A DNA stretch of 64,000 bases, taken from Asparagopsis taxiformis. Lineage: Eukaryota; Rhodophyta; Florideophyceae; Bonnemaisoniales; Bonnemaisoniaceae. Numbering within the stretch: the stretch's first letter is position 1; each line of letters begins with the position of its first letter. The stretch is from the NCBI GenBank assembly GCA_030407315.1, contig JALQPE010002658.1:1-64000 (forward strand), given 5' to 3'. Positions 22,392 through 34,716 of the stretch are shown here, in pieces. Both the position numbers and the translations under genes were made by a program. The notes below the pieces were generated by a model. That model did no database searches. It was given only the letters and a program-made list of their open reading frames with translations, and was not told the origin of the DNA.

Positions 22392-24337
22392 GAGTCTTCT
22401 GCGAAGCGAACCGAGTGGGGCGTGAGCTGCTCGCCGTCGTGCGCGTCCTCTTCGCGCGTGCGTTCGCTTTCGCGCTCGCGTGCGTCATCGTCCGCGGAAA
22501 CTTCGAAAACCTGAACGTTACGCTGCAGGTTCAGTTCTTCGGGCGTTAGGCGCGCGTGGCTATGCATCTCGCGAATCGCGGCCTGTTGCTCGGATGAGAG
22601 CAGCGGGCAGCTTACCATGGGGTGCCCAAACTTCCGGCATATCAGACAGCGGAACGCCGCTGTGCGAGACGTGTCGGCCGGTGCCGTCTGTCTCACGATA
22701 GGCGGTGGGTAAGTTGCGCGCGGTATGTGCGCCGTGTACGGTCCCGCGCGTTCGCGTTCTCGGTCGTCGTTATGCGCAAAGCGTCGCGAGCGGTCGGCGG
22801 GCGATGCGTCGCGAGAGCGTGGCGTGCGATAATTCGACGAAGGGGTGCCAAGCGAGGTTGGACTTCGCATGGGGCTCGGGGTCGAGAACTTCCGTTCGCG
22901 CGGAGCGTGCGGCGTCGCGGCGGAGGTTGAGACGTTTGGCGATGAGAAGCCTGATGGCGGGGTGTGCCCCACGGTCAGTGCTTGCAGCGTCGGTGTCTCG
23001 TCCTCTTCCACGTAGAGCGCAGGAGTTCGCCGTAATAGCGGTCGCGCGCTCGCCGTCGGTGTCATCGCTCGGTGCGTGTCTCCGTGGCTCTGCGCCATAG
23101 AGACTAGCTCTCGAAAGGTGTATCGACGCGGGTCGCGAGACAGCGCGTCCCGTACGAGTTGTTGCGCATAGGGTCATAGACCGTCGACGAAAATAGAAAC
23201 AAGCGTTCGCTCGCTAAACGCATCGCCACAGCGCAGCGCGCGGCGTCGTAGTCTCGTAGCGAATTGCGTTTCGGTTTCCTTCGGGTCTTGCGTTTGTTGC
23301 GCCACGTCACGATACGCTTGCGCGACGTCGCCTTCGCGCGCATAGGTTAGCAGGAGCCACTGAACGGCTTCCGCGTAGCACGTAATCGAATCGACGCCCG
23401 CGCGCGCTCCTCGGAACGTTCGTCCCACGTACGTTTGGAACGTGTCGCGCGCCTCGTCGGCCAGGAAATACTTGAGAATCGGCAACGCTGCGCCTTCGGA
23501 TACCCCGGTGTCGTCGCATGCGCTCTTGAAATACTTCAGGAACGATAGCACGGCGATTCCGTCAGCGCCCGTGAAATTCTCTCCCTGCATCGAATGGCGC
23601 ACCATTTTCGCGGTGTTAGCCAATTCGCTCGCAATTGCTCGGTTAAACGCGCGGTCCGTATTACGCAAGCGGTACGTGCGATACGAAAGCGCGCGCGTGA
23701 ACAGCTCGTTCAACGGCTGGATCTCTACCAGCCCGGGATGCGCGGGTCCATTGTCGCTGTCCGAAGGCGGGTGGTCGTCGAATGACAGGTCCTGGCGCGC
23801 CAGTTCCAGCCATCCTTCGGGGTCCGCGTCGCGCGCGTAGTTCGTAGGGGTCGCGCGCGCTGCGGTTCGCGTTCGGTTTTCGCGCGCAGCGACGTTCGCG
23901 CGTTCAATATTGTGCTCCTCGCGGGAGTCCATCGTAGTGACGATTAGGTTGTGGACTTGCGCCCTCATCTGAGCCGTCAATCCTCGTGATTGGCCCTTGA
24001 TAGCTCGGTCCACCGCAGCTCGTACTTCAGCCTGGAGCATGCATTGGAACGTAGGGTCGTCCACTACTTGTCGAACCAAGCTCGGAAGCGTTGCGGACGG
24101 CGTAGCGTGCACGTCGGAAACGCGGAACTCGGCCTCGCGCTTCGTTGCGGCGCCATCGTCGGACGTTTGCGCGTCGTCGTCGATGCTCGCGAGCGCTTGC
24201 GTCGGTAACGGCGGCCACGGAGAAGCGGTAGGGTCAGGGATATGTGAGGCGACCAGTGCGTCGACTGCGTGCGTTTGCGACGCGACTGGCAGCGGTTCGG
24301 TCGGCGCGTTCGATCGCTCGGGCGCGGATGGATCCAT
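22367..24337 (-). pseudogene. gag: Element B gag, interrupted by one TGA
   Basis: The likely start is the ATG at 24337 (MDPSAPERSN), since an upstream in-frame ATG at 24421 adds only low-complexity residues. The capsid-like region includes GENFTGADGIAVLSFLKYFK near 23510-23580. An in-frame TGA at 23174-23176 (VDGL-stop-PYAQQLVRDAL) splits the protein, and the same frame then runs on to a zinc knuckle CLICRKFGHPMVSC (C-X2-C-X4-H-X4-C) near 22610-22655 and the natural stop at 22367. A CGA to TGA change by CpG deamination would explain the internal stop. It is the counterpart of the gag of element A, with little direct residue identity outside short motifs. Confidence 0.85.
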
Positions 24338-24913
24338 CGGCGCGGTTGCGTTCAATCGTCGCCTAGGGAAAAGGGAAAAGGGATGATGGGGAAGGAGAAA
24401 GGGGAATTCGGCGCGCGTCAAAATCTCGCGTCGGCGCGTCGAAAAATTGGCAAGTAAAAAGGGAAGCGCTTCCCGAAAATTGTCTGTGTATCGGGCGCGC
24501 GTAGTAAGGGTGAGGGGGACGAGTTCGCTCGCAGGAGGGCTTCTTCCTCGCTCGGAACGCGCAAAGACGGATCTCGATCGTCCGCGAACCCAGTACTTTC
24601 GGCACCGCCGAACCCGCGTTAGGGTTGCGAACTAGCGCGCGCACGCGCTGCGTCTTCGATCGCGTCGTTCCGCGCTGCGAACCGTCGTAGTAGAGATAGG
24701 GTAGTTATATAAACCAGAGAGGCTATAGCACCGCTTCCGGGATAGCGATACGCTCGCACGCGTCAATCGCCCTCGCTGTCGCGCACGACGAACGGATAAA
24801 GGAAGAATTAGAGTAAGCGATAGGTTTGGCGTCCCGTGTTTTCCCCAAGCGGAGTTTCTGTGCTTCGCTGAGTTCGCACGCCGGTTCGCGCAATTCTAGG
24901 TCGAGAGACCAGT
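24338..24913 (-). promoter_or_regulatory. Element B leader with primer-binding site
   Basis: Minus-strand TGGTCTCTCGACCTAGAA at 24911-24894 follows the 5' LTR after two bases and is identical to the element A primer-binding site. The roughly 550-bp leader to the gag start has no recognisable coding content. It is also present, inverted and near-identical, at 63562-64000. Confidence 0.8.
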
Positions 24914-25713
24914 TGTAGGACCAGCCGGGGTGGCGATCGCTAAGGGAGTTCTAGAATTGCAGCCGTGTCAGGGCGAGGTGAACCGTAACGCGCTGGTTGA
25001 ACTTGCGTTCGCGCGTCGCTCGGTCGCGCTGGCGAACGGGTGGTACAACGGCGGAACGTGTAGGGAACGATCGCAACACGGGATTCGCGGGCCGGCGCAA
25101 GCCGTGATCTCAGGGCGAGATCACCGAGTAAACTCGAGCACAACGCGATCCACACAGGGGTCATAAATCCCTGGCCTAGTGGCGTGCGACGCAACGCGCG
25201 CTATCGCGGTGCGACGCGGTTCGACGATCGGTTATGCGCAGCGCGCACGCGAACGTCGGCGATCGTGAGCAACCCGCACGCAACGTTGTAACGCAATCGG
25301 TCCTCGCGATTCGCTAAACGCTTAACTCGTAGCTGCGAAGATGCTGGCTGTTTATTGGTAAGGTGCGAAGCAGAACAACCATTAGTAGCTAACTACCTAG
25401 GACAGGTTGTCCTTGCGCGGCCGGCCGGCGGCCGCTCGCTCGCACGCAAAAAAGGGAAATATTTGGGAAAAAGACTTTCGTCATAAAAAACCCAAAAAGG
25501 GAAAATAAAGGGAAATTCGCAAAAGGCGCTACACGTGGCGCCAAGCTCGCAGGTTCGTTCGCGCGCACGCGTTCGCTCAGGCGCGCCGTAACACGTAATC
25601 GGATCGCTACGCGTACGCTCGCTTACTAACTAACTAATTCGCGGATGCATGCGGACTCAGCCAGACGCAGTCATTACGAGCGCGCGCGCGTCGACCGAAT
25701 AAATTGTACCACA
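24914..25713 (-). repeat. Element B 5' LTR
   Basis: 800 bp that read TGTGGTACAA...CCTACA on the minus strand, closely matching the LTR at 62761-63561 on the plus strand. It contains an AT-rich block of GGGAAA/AAAGGG words (25450-25520) beside a GGCCGGCC-rich block (25418-25440), and AATAAA on the minus strand near 25352-25358. The right flank is the coding sequence of a Harbinger-type gene. Confidence 0.9.
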
Positions 25714-26012
25714 CAATTGACAAGGCTAAGCAGACTATTGACAGAGTTGTCAGTAATTTATCTAGAATTGTACCGGAAGATTCTGTTAATGGTGATTCTG
25801 CCCACAGAGAAGTGTCAAAATCAACGAAGCATATAACGGAATGGAAAGAAAACAACTCTATGTTCGAGATTCTTGAATCTGCACTGAATGCGTTGGAGAG
25901 AGCGGAAGCAAGCGGTAGAGAGGAGTTTCTCGAAATAGCAAGAAAGAGGTATGACAAAGCACTGAAGGCTTACAAGGAAGTTTGCGATGTTGAAAAGGAT
26001 AGATTGTTGTAA
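25714..26012 (+). pseudogene. C-terminal fragment, probable Harbinger accessory (Myb-like) protein
   Basis: An open frame of about 100 residues runs straight out of the element B LTR and ends in TAA at 26012. The end is charged and helical (FEILESALNALERAEASGRE, then a Lys/Arg-rich helix). It faces the Harbinger transposase relic on the other strand, and Harbinger elements typically carry a second gene for a Myb/SANT DNA-binding protein. That identification is inferred from position and helix character; the DNA-binding part itself is missing, having been cut off by the B insertion. Confidence 0.4.
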
Positions 26013-26187
26013 ACAGATAGTCTTAGTCTGACTGCGATTGAAGTATCATAAGAAGTTATTTAGTGAAATAGAGCTTCATGCAGCTTCGCTACCTGTAGAT
26101 ACCATAATAATGACTTGGAAAGCAACGCCAACAAATTTAGAATAGTTCTGAGGTTTTTACTATACCCTAAAACGCTTTTGAGCGCAT

Positions 26188-27444
26188 TCATGCAAAATGG
26201 GCAGGAATAGAGCGGTGAGTAATAGCAGGTCGTTCGTAACCACCAGATTCTATTACTCTGACAAGTCTTTGTCGTGTTTTTGATACATTGAGACGACTGT
26301 TACACGACTCGTCAGCTATTTCTCGGATATTATGGTCCGAAAACCAAGCCTTAGAGCTATGAAGATTACTCATATCATCTTTAGAAAGCTCACGCCTGTG
26401 CACAGGCTCCCCATGGTTGATACAAAAATTAAAGATTGACATTGTAGTACCAATGACCTCCGAAGCTATTTGTACATCAATGTTTAGCTTTCCGAGAATC
26501 CCCCACTTGGCCATCAACATACCAAAAGCCTGTTATACATGCATGCGCATACTAGAATGGTAAAAATTGAATGAATCTTCAATATCCGTCTTTTGCGAGG
26601 AGGGCAAGGGTGTTATGAGATAGTTTGTACAGATATATGCTTCATCCCCTGCTATCCAAAACGGATGCGGAAGCTCACCATCTTCAAGAAACTTCCCAAG
26701 TGCCGATACAGAGTGTGCAAGCGATTCATGAGTGGAACCAGTACACATAGCCGAATATCAAATAAAACGGTATCTGTAGTCTACGACAGCCTGGACGGGA
26801 ATTTAATAAAAAGTCTTTCCTGCAGTAAAATGTCGCTGGGTGATGATCATCGTTCGGTTTCATTATTTTGACGCATATTCCATCCAGAGCTCCGACGCAG
26901 CCTGGTAATGGATTTACCGGCTTCCGGGAAATCTGGAAGCCTCAGAACTTCTTTGAAGACCTTGGAAAGTTTTGGGAAATCCAGGTAGTGTCAATGCAGC
27001 ATCAATGGTCTTCCTTGTAGAATGAAATACATTATATACAGTCTTCCTGCCTATGCAGAATGCCCTCATTACTGACCATGCCTGTGCGCCTGTTAGCATC
27101 ATCAAGCAAACTGCTAGACGTAGATCAGGTGGTACAATTGGACGGGATGCACGCAGTCACATTTCTTCGTTTCGCCTCAATTCCGGTTCAATGAGGAAGA
27201 GAAGCTTATAAAATGTATCCATTGGCATTCGATTGACCCTGCAGAATTCAATATCATTATACATCCGATTTGCATGTGAAAACGTTATACCATGGCGGAT
27301 ATCGGATGGTTTCGGGAAAGATGGACGGACTTGACCGTGTTTTAGTTGCTTCCGCTGTGCGGAAAGAACTCCAAGTAAGCATGAAAGTAGGAGCAACAGC
27401 CTTCTGATAGAGACAATCTTCTGCTGTGTCAGCGAGAATCCCAT
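26188..27444 (-). pseudogene. PIF/Harbinger transposase pseudogene (DDE_Tnp_4 type)
   Basis: Minus-strand pieces in changing frames follow the order of a PIF/Harbinger nuclease. The N-terminus is at 27157-27444 (ITFSHANRMYNDIEFCRVNR, MDTFYKLLFLIEPELRR). A helix-turn-helix-like part is at 26914-27105 (WSVMRAFCIGRKTVYNVFHS). The catalytic region is near 26750-26890, with traces like FYCRKDF and VDYRYRF. At 26533-26748 the segment FWIAGDEAYICTNYLITPL contains the typical GDxAY Asp, followed by EDSFNFYHSSMRMHV and AKWGILG. Frameshifts and stops make it inactive. Its TIRs and TAA-type target duplications were not located. Confidence 0.8.
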
Positions 27445-30400
27445 GTCGGATTAGGAATCAGGTACATTGCACTCCCCACAGAATTACGTATCTGTGTCCT
27501 GTTAGGAGTTTTCTCCGCGCTGTGCGCGTACGGGGAGCTCGCGTACATAGAGCTCGAATCGACATTTTATCGTCCGCGAATCATTCTTACAAAAGTTGTG
27601 AATTTCTGTGAGCGTCAGATGACGGAAATCGAAAACATTCAAGTTAGTTTATTAAACTTCCGTAAGGGAGATTACTTTAGAACTTCTGACTTATTCCGTT
27701 CTGAATTCGATGAATTCCGTGCATAATGTGCAGTGCGAGCCAAATGTGCGCTTGTTAGGACTGGCCCTCAGTACTTCGACCGTAAAAAATTTTCCAGTCC
27801 TTGTTCGTCACCCACCTCATCGGAGATGGCGGTCCAGACTAGTCGAACTTATGACAGACTGTCTCTATTCTATTCTACGCTGATGTCCACGGGCACTGCA
27901 AGTGCCGTGGCAAGAATCCCAATTGAATTTGTTTCTATGCGTAGTGAAATTGTGTCATAGTGCAACGTAACCAATCGAATCACAAGGACACCTGCCCCAA
28001 ATATCGATATGTGAAATACGCGAGTAGTGAGGAAAATCGGTTCGGATGGCAAACAATTTGGCCTTGAGAGGATGAATTGCGTCCACAAATCGAGAGAAGC
28101 GATGTCATCAAAACAAAAACCATGCTTACATAATGCCACCATGACATCACTTGAAGACATAGGCTTCCCGATACTCCTAGACGTACCAGTCAGTTCTTTT
28201 CTAGTTATCTAGAGTACCCGTAAAACTGGTGTAACCGATCATAGAAGTACCCTGCGCTTTGCTGGCCCTTGCTGGCATCAACAGCTCCATTCTCTGACAC
28301 TACATCTGTACCATATGTGTTTTCTACAACGAACTCTATTTCAGTGAAAACGGACTTACGGATATCGATTCACCGTTTCGCCTATCAGATCAGTTGGAAT
28401 CACAAACTGTATCGAAGTTGCTACCTGTTGATATGCGCTCAAAAATAAAACGGTGTTGCTGACCACATACACTAGTGGTAGTGTTACATGTTACATGTGA
28501 GTATGCTGAAAACTTACATGTAAGCAGTGATGGTGACATTTGCTTCTGGTAAAAACTGTCATCGTGAACCAATAGGTGGATACATGAGAGGCCGATCTCG
28601 GATAGGCTCACGAAAGCATTGCATGTAGTCAATTGAGTCTCGAAAGAAGGAGATTCCACACTAGCAGAACCCTGGCTTATAAGAATCCCGCTTCCGCTGC
28701 TTGGAAATCGCACAAGGATGATACATTCGATAATAGGAAATGATGATAGAGCACGACGGTGATGATAAATGAATCGCGTGGTTGGTGATTGAGGCTGGCT
28801 GCACATTTGAATGCTGGTTCTCTCCCACAGCGTCCTCGTCCATGGTCTTTCTCATGTGATTGCATCAACTGGACTGCATAGCAAAGATGAGGAGTAAAAT
28901 TCAACAGAAAATGGCGAGGCTTGTATGGCTCGGCTATTGGGAGAGCCGCGCGGGGCAACGAATGGAATACGTTTGGCACGTGCCGCATGGCTGCATTAGC
29001 ACCAATTGCAGAAAAGACCATGCTTACAGTACGATGCAGCCTGTCAGAGACTGCATTTAATTTAATGGCAAGGCTGCAGCGTTTCCACCTTGCCTCGATC
29101 CTACAACAATGATAGTACCTACCACATGGATCTCCAGCGTCTACAAGCTGTGTTGTAATGCTGCAGGCATGGAATGGTAAAGCGTTAATTTATATTGAGG
29201 CAGCGGCGTGCACTGTGATACACCCAATGTGAGAAAAGCAACAAGACTAATATAGAATTGCTGCTGCAGAAGGTGGGACAGTGTGTGTTCCCATGCTTAT
29301 TTGTGAATGTGCACAATGTCCTCGACAGTACATCAGTCGTTCCGTTCCGATCGGTGTGCTTCAATAGAACACGAGAGCGTCCATTTGCGCGAGTGAGTAA
29401 TCGGGCTCGAGAGCTATTCGGCAGGAACTTGTTCCGATCAGGCAATTGCGACGCAAGAGGGATGTAAGCTGCAAATTGCGGTGGAGGCTGGACGGGGGGT
29501 TAGTTAGCAGCGAAGAGATGAAGAATGTTAACTGATGCAGGGCCCATGCGGCTAACTGCACTCGCTGGAGAGGGAAGAGTGGCGCGAATGCCGCGGGTTT
29601 TGCATATGAGATCTGATCATACTGTACACTGGGTGGACAAGGAGCTAAAGTGGGCTGCAGAGGCAGGGGAGAGATGACGCGTTGTGACCCGACGAAGCGG
29701 GGCTTGCCGCGGCGCGGGGAGCAGGGACAGCGGCAGCTGGGCTTCGCGGCAGTTCGGAATGCGTGCTCTCAGACGTGGAGGCCCGGTTGGCCTGCAGATT
29801 CGTCGAGCAGATATTGTGGAGGAGTGGTCGAGCGTTTGCGCGAGAAAGTTGTTTTCAGAATTAAAAAAATTCACAGGCCCCACAATCTCAATCTCAACTG
29901 ATGGATTGAGGAACAACGCGGCGGCTGTCAATCATCACATGCGGGTCCTGAACTGCACGAAATTCGGCCACATGTGTGGTCCGACGTAAACACCTTGCAC
30001 AACGCAAATGAGCCGTCAGACTTGATTGCACACGTCATGCCAGCTTCAAACAGTCATGCTGATGATGGACTTTGCTCTTCCCATTATTTAATTGCCATCA
30101 TACTTTCAATAAGGAGGAAGATCGGCCTCGGCTCCACTCCATCCAGTCAGCACCCCCGCCCCGATTGCTCCCTCTCGCACTGTCTTCACACATTCCGTTC
30201 TTCAATCCTACTTAAACAGTCTTCTGTCCCACTTGCTACCCGCTTGCAACACAAGCCACCCAACCCACGTTCTCACCCCAGCCAGGACACTCCTATTGCT
30301 CATTTTTCCTCGATTTTATTTCCCTGTCAGCAGTCAAGCTCCACAGAGCAATTTATTTCGCTCCTCTGCCACGCTGTTCTGTATCCACACTTTTCCGTTT

Positions 30401-30498
30401 CTACCGCCATCTATAACAGCCCCTCTCCCCGGCCTATCCATTGATTCAGTCGTCTCCTCTTTGGTACTCGACCCGCACATCGTCAACATCTACATACA
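27445..30498. other. Non-coding stretch, no gene recognised
   Basis: About 3 kb of mixed composition with only short frames lacking recognisable domains (the longest, minus strand 28390-28806, is unsupported). ACATGTAA-type words cluster near 28480-28525. The last 350 bases are pyrimidine-rich (CCCTCTC, TTCC words) and may include the promoter and 5' UTR of the zinc-finger gene. Nothing else could be assigned. Confidence 0.5.
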
Positions 30499-31325
30499 AT
30501 GCCAAGAACAGATATCGACGTTCATATGTCCGACCCTCGTGATAAGCGCTCCAAGACTGCCACAGAGTCACACTCCAGATCCACCAAACATGACATAGGA
30601 TTCCTCCTCAACAATTCGCGCAATGAGCAGCCCTACAGTCGGGCACCCCAGCCATCTTCCCACCATGCCCCTGCCCGTGACCGGAACAGCAGTGCTGCCT
30701 CTAGCTCCCAAGCTGGTAGTACTTCCGGTAGCATTTCCCAAACTTCAACACAATCCGCTCGCGAATCGCAGAAAAGAAAGAGCAAGGACCGTCCATATGC
30801 ATGCGAAATTTGTGGCTTCGCATTCGGACAAAGATCAGATCGAAACAAACATACTAAAACTGTTCACTTCGGAGAAAGAAGATTTACATGCAGCTATTGT
30901 CAACAGTCATTTGGCGAAAAGGGAAATTTGTAAGTTTGTGCAGCTTTCTGATTTATCCTCCCATCCATCACCTGTTGCTTCTCTCTAACATCATATGTCT
31001 CATGTTATCATCTCTCTTCAGAAATAAGCATATCCGCGCTCGTCATGAGAAACAACGGCCATTTAAATGTCAAGAATGCAACAAGGAATTCGCCTTCCAT
31101 GACGGCCTCTCACGGCATACTGCCATGGTACATCGAGAAGCCCGCCCGTTCAAATGTGCAGCGGAAGACTGTGACAAGGCATTCAAGCAAAAAGCACATG
31201 CAGAGAAGCATCATTCCTCTGTTCACATGAAGCTAAAACCATGCGTGTGCTTTTGTGGTTCTTCCTTCAGAGAGAATTATAATCTAAAGCAGCATCAAAA
31301 AGCTGTACACAACATGAATCCATAA
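30499..31325 (+). CDS. C2H2 zinc-finger protein, two exons
   Basis: Exons 30499-30929 and 31022-31325 join to a 244-residue protein. The 92-bp intron (30930-31021) begins GTAAGT and ends CTCTCTTCAG, and splicing restores the finger sequence GNLNKHIRARH. The first about 95 residues are polar and Ser/Gln-rich and include KDRPYACE just before the fingers. Five C2H2 units follow at about 100-123, 129-152, 158-181, 187-212 and 217-240. Units 1 to 4 have normal Cys and His spacing with linkers like KQRPFKC, and unit 5 has shortened Cys spacing (CVCFC). Such proteins usually bind DNA as nuclear transcription regulators; the target is unknown. It is the only gene here without signs of a mobile element and is probably a host gene. 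Confidence 0.85.
30930..31021 (+). other. Spliceosomal intron of the zinc-finger gene
   Basis: GT-AG intron with donor GTAAGT and a pyrimidine-rich acceptor (TCATCTCTCTTCAG). Its removal keeps the frame and completes the second zinc finger. It interrupts a Leu codon after its second base. Confidence 0.85.
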
Positions 31326-33199
31326 GGGCGATCGGTCCATATTGCTGTCCACGACGATTAAGATTAAGATCCCTTCTCCATGTAGAGATGAATGATTTCA
31401 TCCCGGAAGGCAGGATAATAGCAGAGGAAATAAGGGCCAACCGTTCTTACCTCTGTTTAGTTGATTAGATAAGTGGTCTTTTTGTATAGAAGCTGTAGTT
31501 GAAAGATCACTGCATAGATTTCCTATTGGAATGTGTTGATACAAAGTATTGGATTAATTTCTCAAAGACACCACACATTCATGCAGTTTTGGGTTCTAGG
31601 CCTTTGTGAAAACATCAGTTCTATAGTCCCTGAGATTGCTCTGGATTTATCACACTGGATACCTCCACCAATATGTTCTCAACCTTGCGTGTGTTGGAAT
31701 TATCATACATACTATCAGATTGAGAAGTGAAGGTACACCAAGTTTCATATTTCACTCATTGAAATACCCATACATTCACTGAAGAAGCTATAATCCAAAA
31801 CATAATGGTGCGGTGACGGGTTCGGACACATGATATACAGTTTGCCGTATATAACAGGCTCGGAACTAAGAAGCACGATGATATGAAAGAAGTGTGGAAA
31901 TGTTTAAAGAAATGTATATTTTCTCACAGAGTGCATTAACGGGGGTTTTCCTTACATCGCGTCAGCATGATTGCAACATGAGGACGTGAGAAAACAGGAA
32001 GAAAATACTGTTGTATCTTGTACGGTAGAACAGAATGAGGGCTGATAGAAAGAATTTATGAGACGGAGAATGTGCGTGAACTATTGTTGAAAAGAGTTTT
32101 TAGGAGTTTGTTTCGAACGAAGTACTCCTGAATATTCGATATTCGATCGAGATATGGGAATTATGAGTATCGGCAAGATAACCAGACTGTTGGAAAGTGG
32201 GTGCAGTGATGATATAAAACGATAAATTGTTACAGATGCGACGCTGTAGGGCATGTATCTTACAAATGATTGACCCATACAAACATATCAATTAAAATGG
32301 CAGGAAATATGTTTCAGAAAAACCGGTGTCCACTTGACATGAAGAGGCTGTAGCTCGTGTATTGTTTTCTCATTCATCTATGGTCACAGTGGCGCTATAT
32401 TATTCAGCTATGTAACGTTATCAATACAATTGATGACGAGATACTTTTCGGCCCTCATAGATTTTTCTACCGGAATCAGACAAAGGAAGCAACAGTTGAG
32501 TCCAATCAATATTTCAATTTTCAGTCGTAGTTGTTCTGACCCCGTTCCTATGAACTGTAGGCTTCAAGGCGGTATCGAGGTTGCCATAGACAGCAATGCA
32601 CAGTTCAGAAGCTTACGTCGACTTCATGTTGCAATTATATCAAGCCACTTGTACCGTGCCAGCACATAGTAGTCCCATGAGCTGTTCCATATGACACTTT
32701 AATTTAATCACTACCCGTGTTAAGAAACGGCTGCAACAACAACTATCGGAACTGTACAGCAGTGCCCCTGGTGTCAAACGATCTTCAATATAATTCCTCC
32801 TCGTTCTGGTAGTTTCTCACATCGGTCCCTAGAATAGGAACAGAACCGATCGGCCCCGATCCATAATTTCCCTGCGTCAGGAGGCACCCACACCTGCCTT
32901 CAATGATGCGCAAAATGAGAACATGACATTGTCCTTTCCTGATATTTTTAATTTTTCTAAAAGCATTGTCGTATATTCAACTTGTTGGAAGAGAGACTCT
33001 TAGTTCAGTTTGTCAGGACGCTAACTCATCAAACGAAACTAACACTGACAAGTACACTGAAAAACACTACACTGGCAAGGTGACAAGCATTAAGAATAGT
33101 ATTTAAGAACACTTACGTTAGGATCAATAAACGGACGACGGGGACGGAGATCATCCGCATAACAGGTTATCGGCCCTTATCGCTTCCACTGCCAACTTT
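31326..33199. other. Non-coding stretch; possible decayed copia LTR at its end
   Basis: No protein domain is seen. From about 32983 (TGTTGGAAGAG) to 33180 the sequence has LTR-like traits: a TG start, a TATTTAAG box near 33100 and AATAAA at 33125-33131, just before a decayed copia gag. This could be the 5' LTR of that relic, but there is no second copy in view to prove it. Confidence 0.4.
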
Positions 33200-34232
33200 C
33201 ACACCATGAAGACCACCACCATCCCACCACTGAAGATGACGAACGCCAAACTCTGGCACCGCATGCTCCAAGCCGTCGCACACGTCTTACACCTGGACAC
33301 TCTCCTCGACGCATCCCACACAGCACCACAAGAACCCGAGAAATATGCGGAATACAAGTGACAGCAAGAACAACTCACAGTCCTCATCCTCACCAGTCTA
33401 CGGGATGAAATCACGTTGGCACTCACTGAAGAACACTCAAACTGTCTCTATACCTCACACAACATGTCCTCAACACAGTCAATGAATATACCGCCGCCGA
33501 CCACAGCCTTCTTGAGTCCAAAGATCGGAATACCCGCCTCTCATCACTGCAAGACGCGGAAGACTACATCCTAATACACAGAAAGATCCGCATCTCTATG
33601 TGCACCGTAAATTAACAAATATCAGTAATGAACTCACCACAGTTAACTTCCTGATACACGGCATACAGGACGTCGAAGCACTCCAACCCACTCACGACTT
33701 GATGATACAGACACCTCCCCTCACCATTTCCGAATTTACCACAAGACTGCACCGTGTCATCAACAGCATACAAGCAAGAAAAATGCGCGTCCCCCACTAC
33801 ACTCGTCCACGTATCACCAGATCAATCACACAAAAATAACACCCGACCCGCTGGAACCCTAGCCGAACGCACGAGGATCAGTAGACTGGCCAATGGTGCG
33901 ACTACCACAATTCCACTTCATAAAGTACCCTCGACTGCCGTGCAAAAAAGTCCAAACGGCAGCCCAACCCCAACGCCCTCTTCGCGTCCGTCCTTCCGCC
34001 GGTTTACCACATGGAAACACACTACAACACCCCGTGCACCCAAACAGCACACATTAACCAACAATTCTTGGCCTGCATGACCCCGAATCCCAGCGTAAGT
34101 TATACATTCTGGATTCAGGGGCCCACCCACCTATCTCACCAATCCAAACCCTCACAACAGGCCAATAACTACCCCCCGATGCACATGCACTGCTGACAAC
34201 CGTCACCACGCGATCACGCACTCCGGACCCGT
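33200..34232 (+). pseudogene. Decayed Ty1/copia gag and protease
   Basis: Plus-strand traces in three frames: a gag start (MTNAKLWHRMLQAVAHVLHL) near 33238-33300, a gag core of the copia type (LTTVNFLIHGIQDVEALQP) near 33633-33690, and a protease-like LDSGAHPPISPIQTL near 34110-34150 with the D-S-G signature of copia proteases. Stops and frame changes are frequent and nothing recognisable as pol follows, because copia element E begins at 34233. Confidence 0.65.
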
Positions 34233-34700
34233 TGTGATAATTTGGGTACTTATGATCCAAGAGTGCAACGAGATTCCACAGCTACTCTCGATTCGCACCA
34301 CACGTATCCACCCACTACTATGGGAGCTTATATTCGCCGCAGCGCGATTTGAGACTGACAGAGACAGCCTTGTCAGTGTGCTTATAATAGTGAATAATGA
34401 CACGATCATCAGTAGCTTAGTATGCGCTCAACATGCCAATGTTGAGGAGCTGAGTCTGGTAGCTCATTCGGAGCGTGGACAACCGGCATTATCAGTAGCA
34501 AAAAATCCTATCCTAGCAGCTCACCTGGAGCGCAGGAACACAACTGGCAGTTCACCTAGAACGCGACAACTCTATCGGTAGCTCACATGGAGCGGGATAT
34601 AAATAGGATAGTTTACTAGCGAGAAACAAAAAGGCACAACGATCATTAAGCGGCGGAGTGCCAAATCTACTTGTCTTACCTTGTGGAGCATTTGACCCTT
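34233..34700 (+). promoter_or_regulatory. Copia E 5' LTR and promoter region (3' limit approximate)
   Basis: TATAAATA at 34598-34605 is a good TATA box. Upstream are four 13-bp inverted repeats of form G(C/T)TC-N5-GA(G/A)C at 34462-34474, 34519-34531, 34550-34562 and 34581-34593, the last three spaced exactly 31 bp apart. They are candidate binding sites for a dimeric activator. The LTR end and primer-binding site could not be fixed without a second LTR. Confidence 0.6.
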
Positions 34701-34716
34701 CAGTATCCGTTCCATC

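Larger units (their letters stand above)
7257..25713 (-). mobile_element. Ty3/gypsy chromovirus element B, split by nested element A
   Basis: On the minus strand the order is 5' LTR (25713-24914), primer-binding site, gag with zinc knuckle, protease, reverse transcriptase, RNase H, integrase and chromodomain. The integrase is interrupted between 19113 and 8239 by element A. Coding damage includes a TGA in gag (23174-23176), a frameshift near 21260 and a TGA in RNase H (20215-20217). A 3' LTR is not visible before the window's left elements. A second copy of the same family begins at 62761 on the opposite strand. Confidence 0.9.

Noticed and set aside
28390..28806. 138-codon minus-strand frame as a gene
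   Set aside because: No recognisable motif, no clear start context, and other frames of similar length overlap it.
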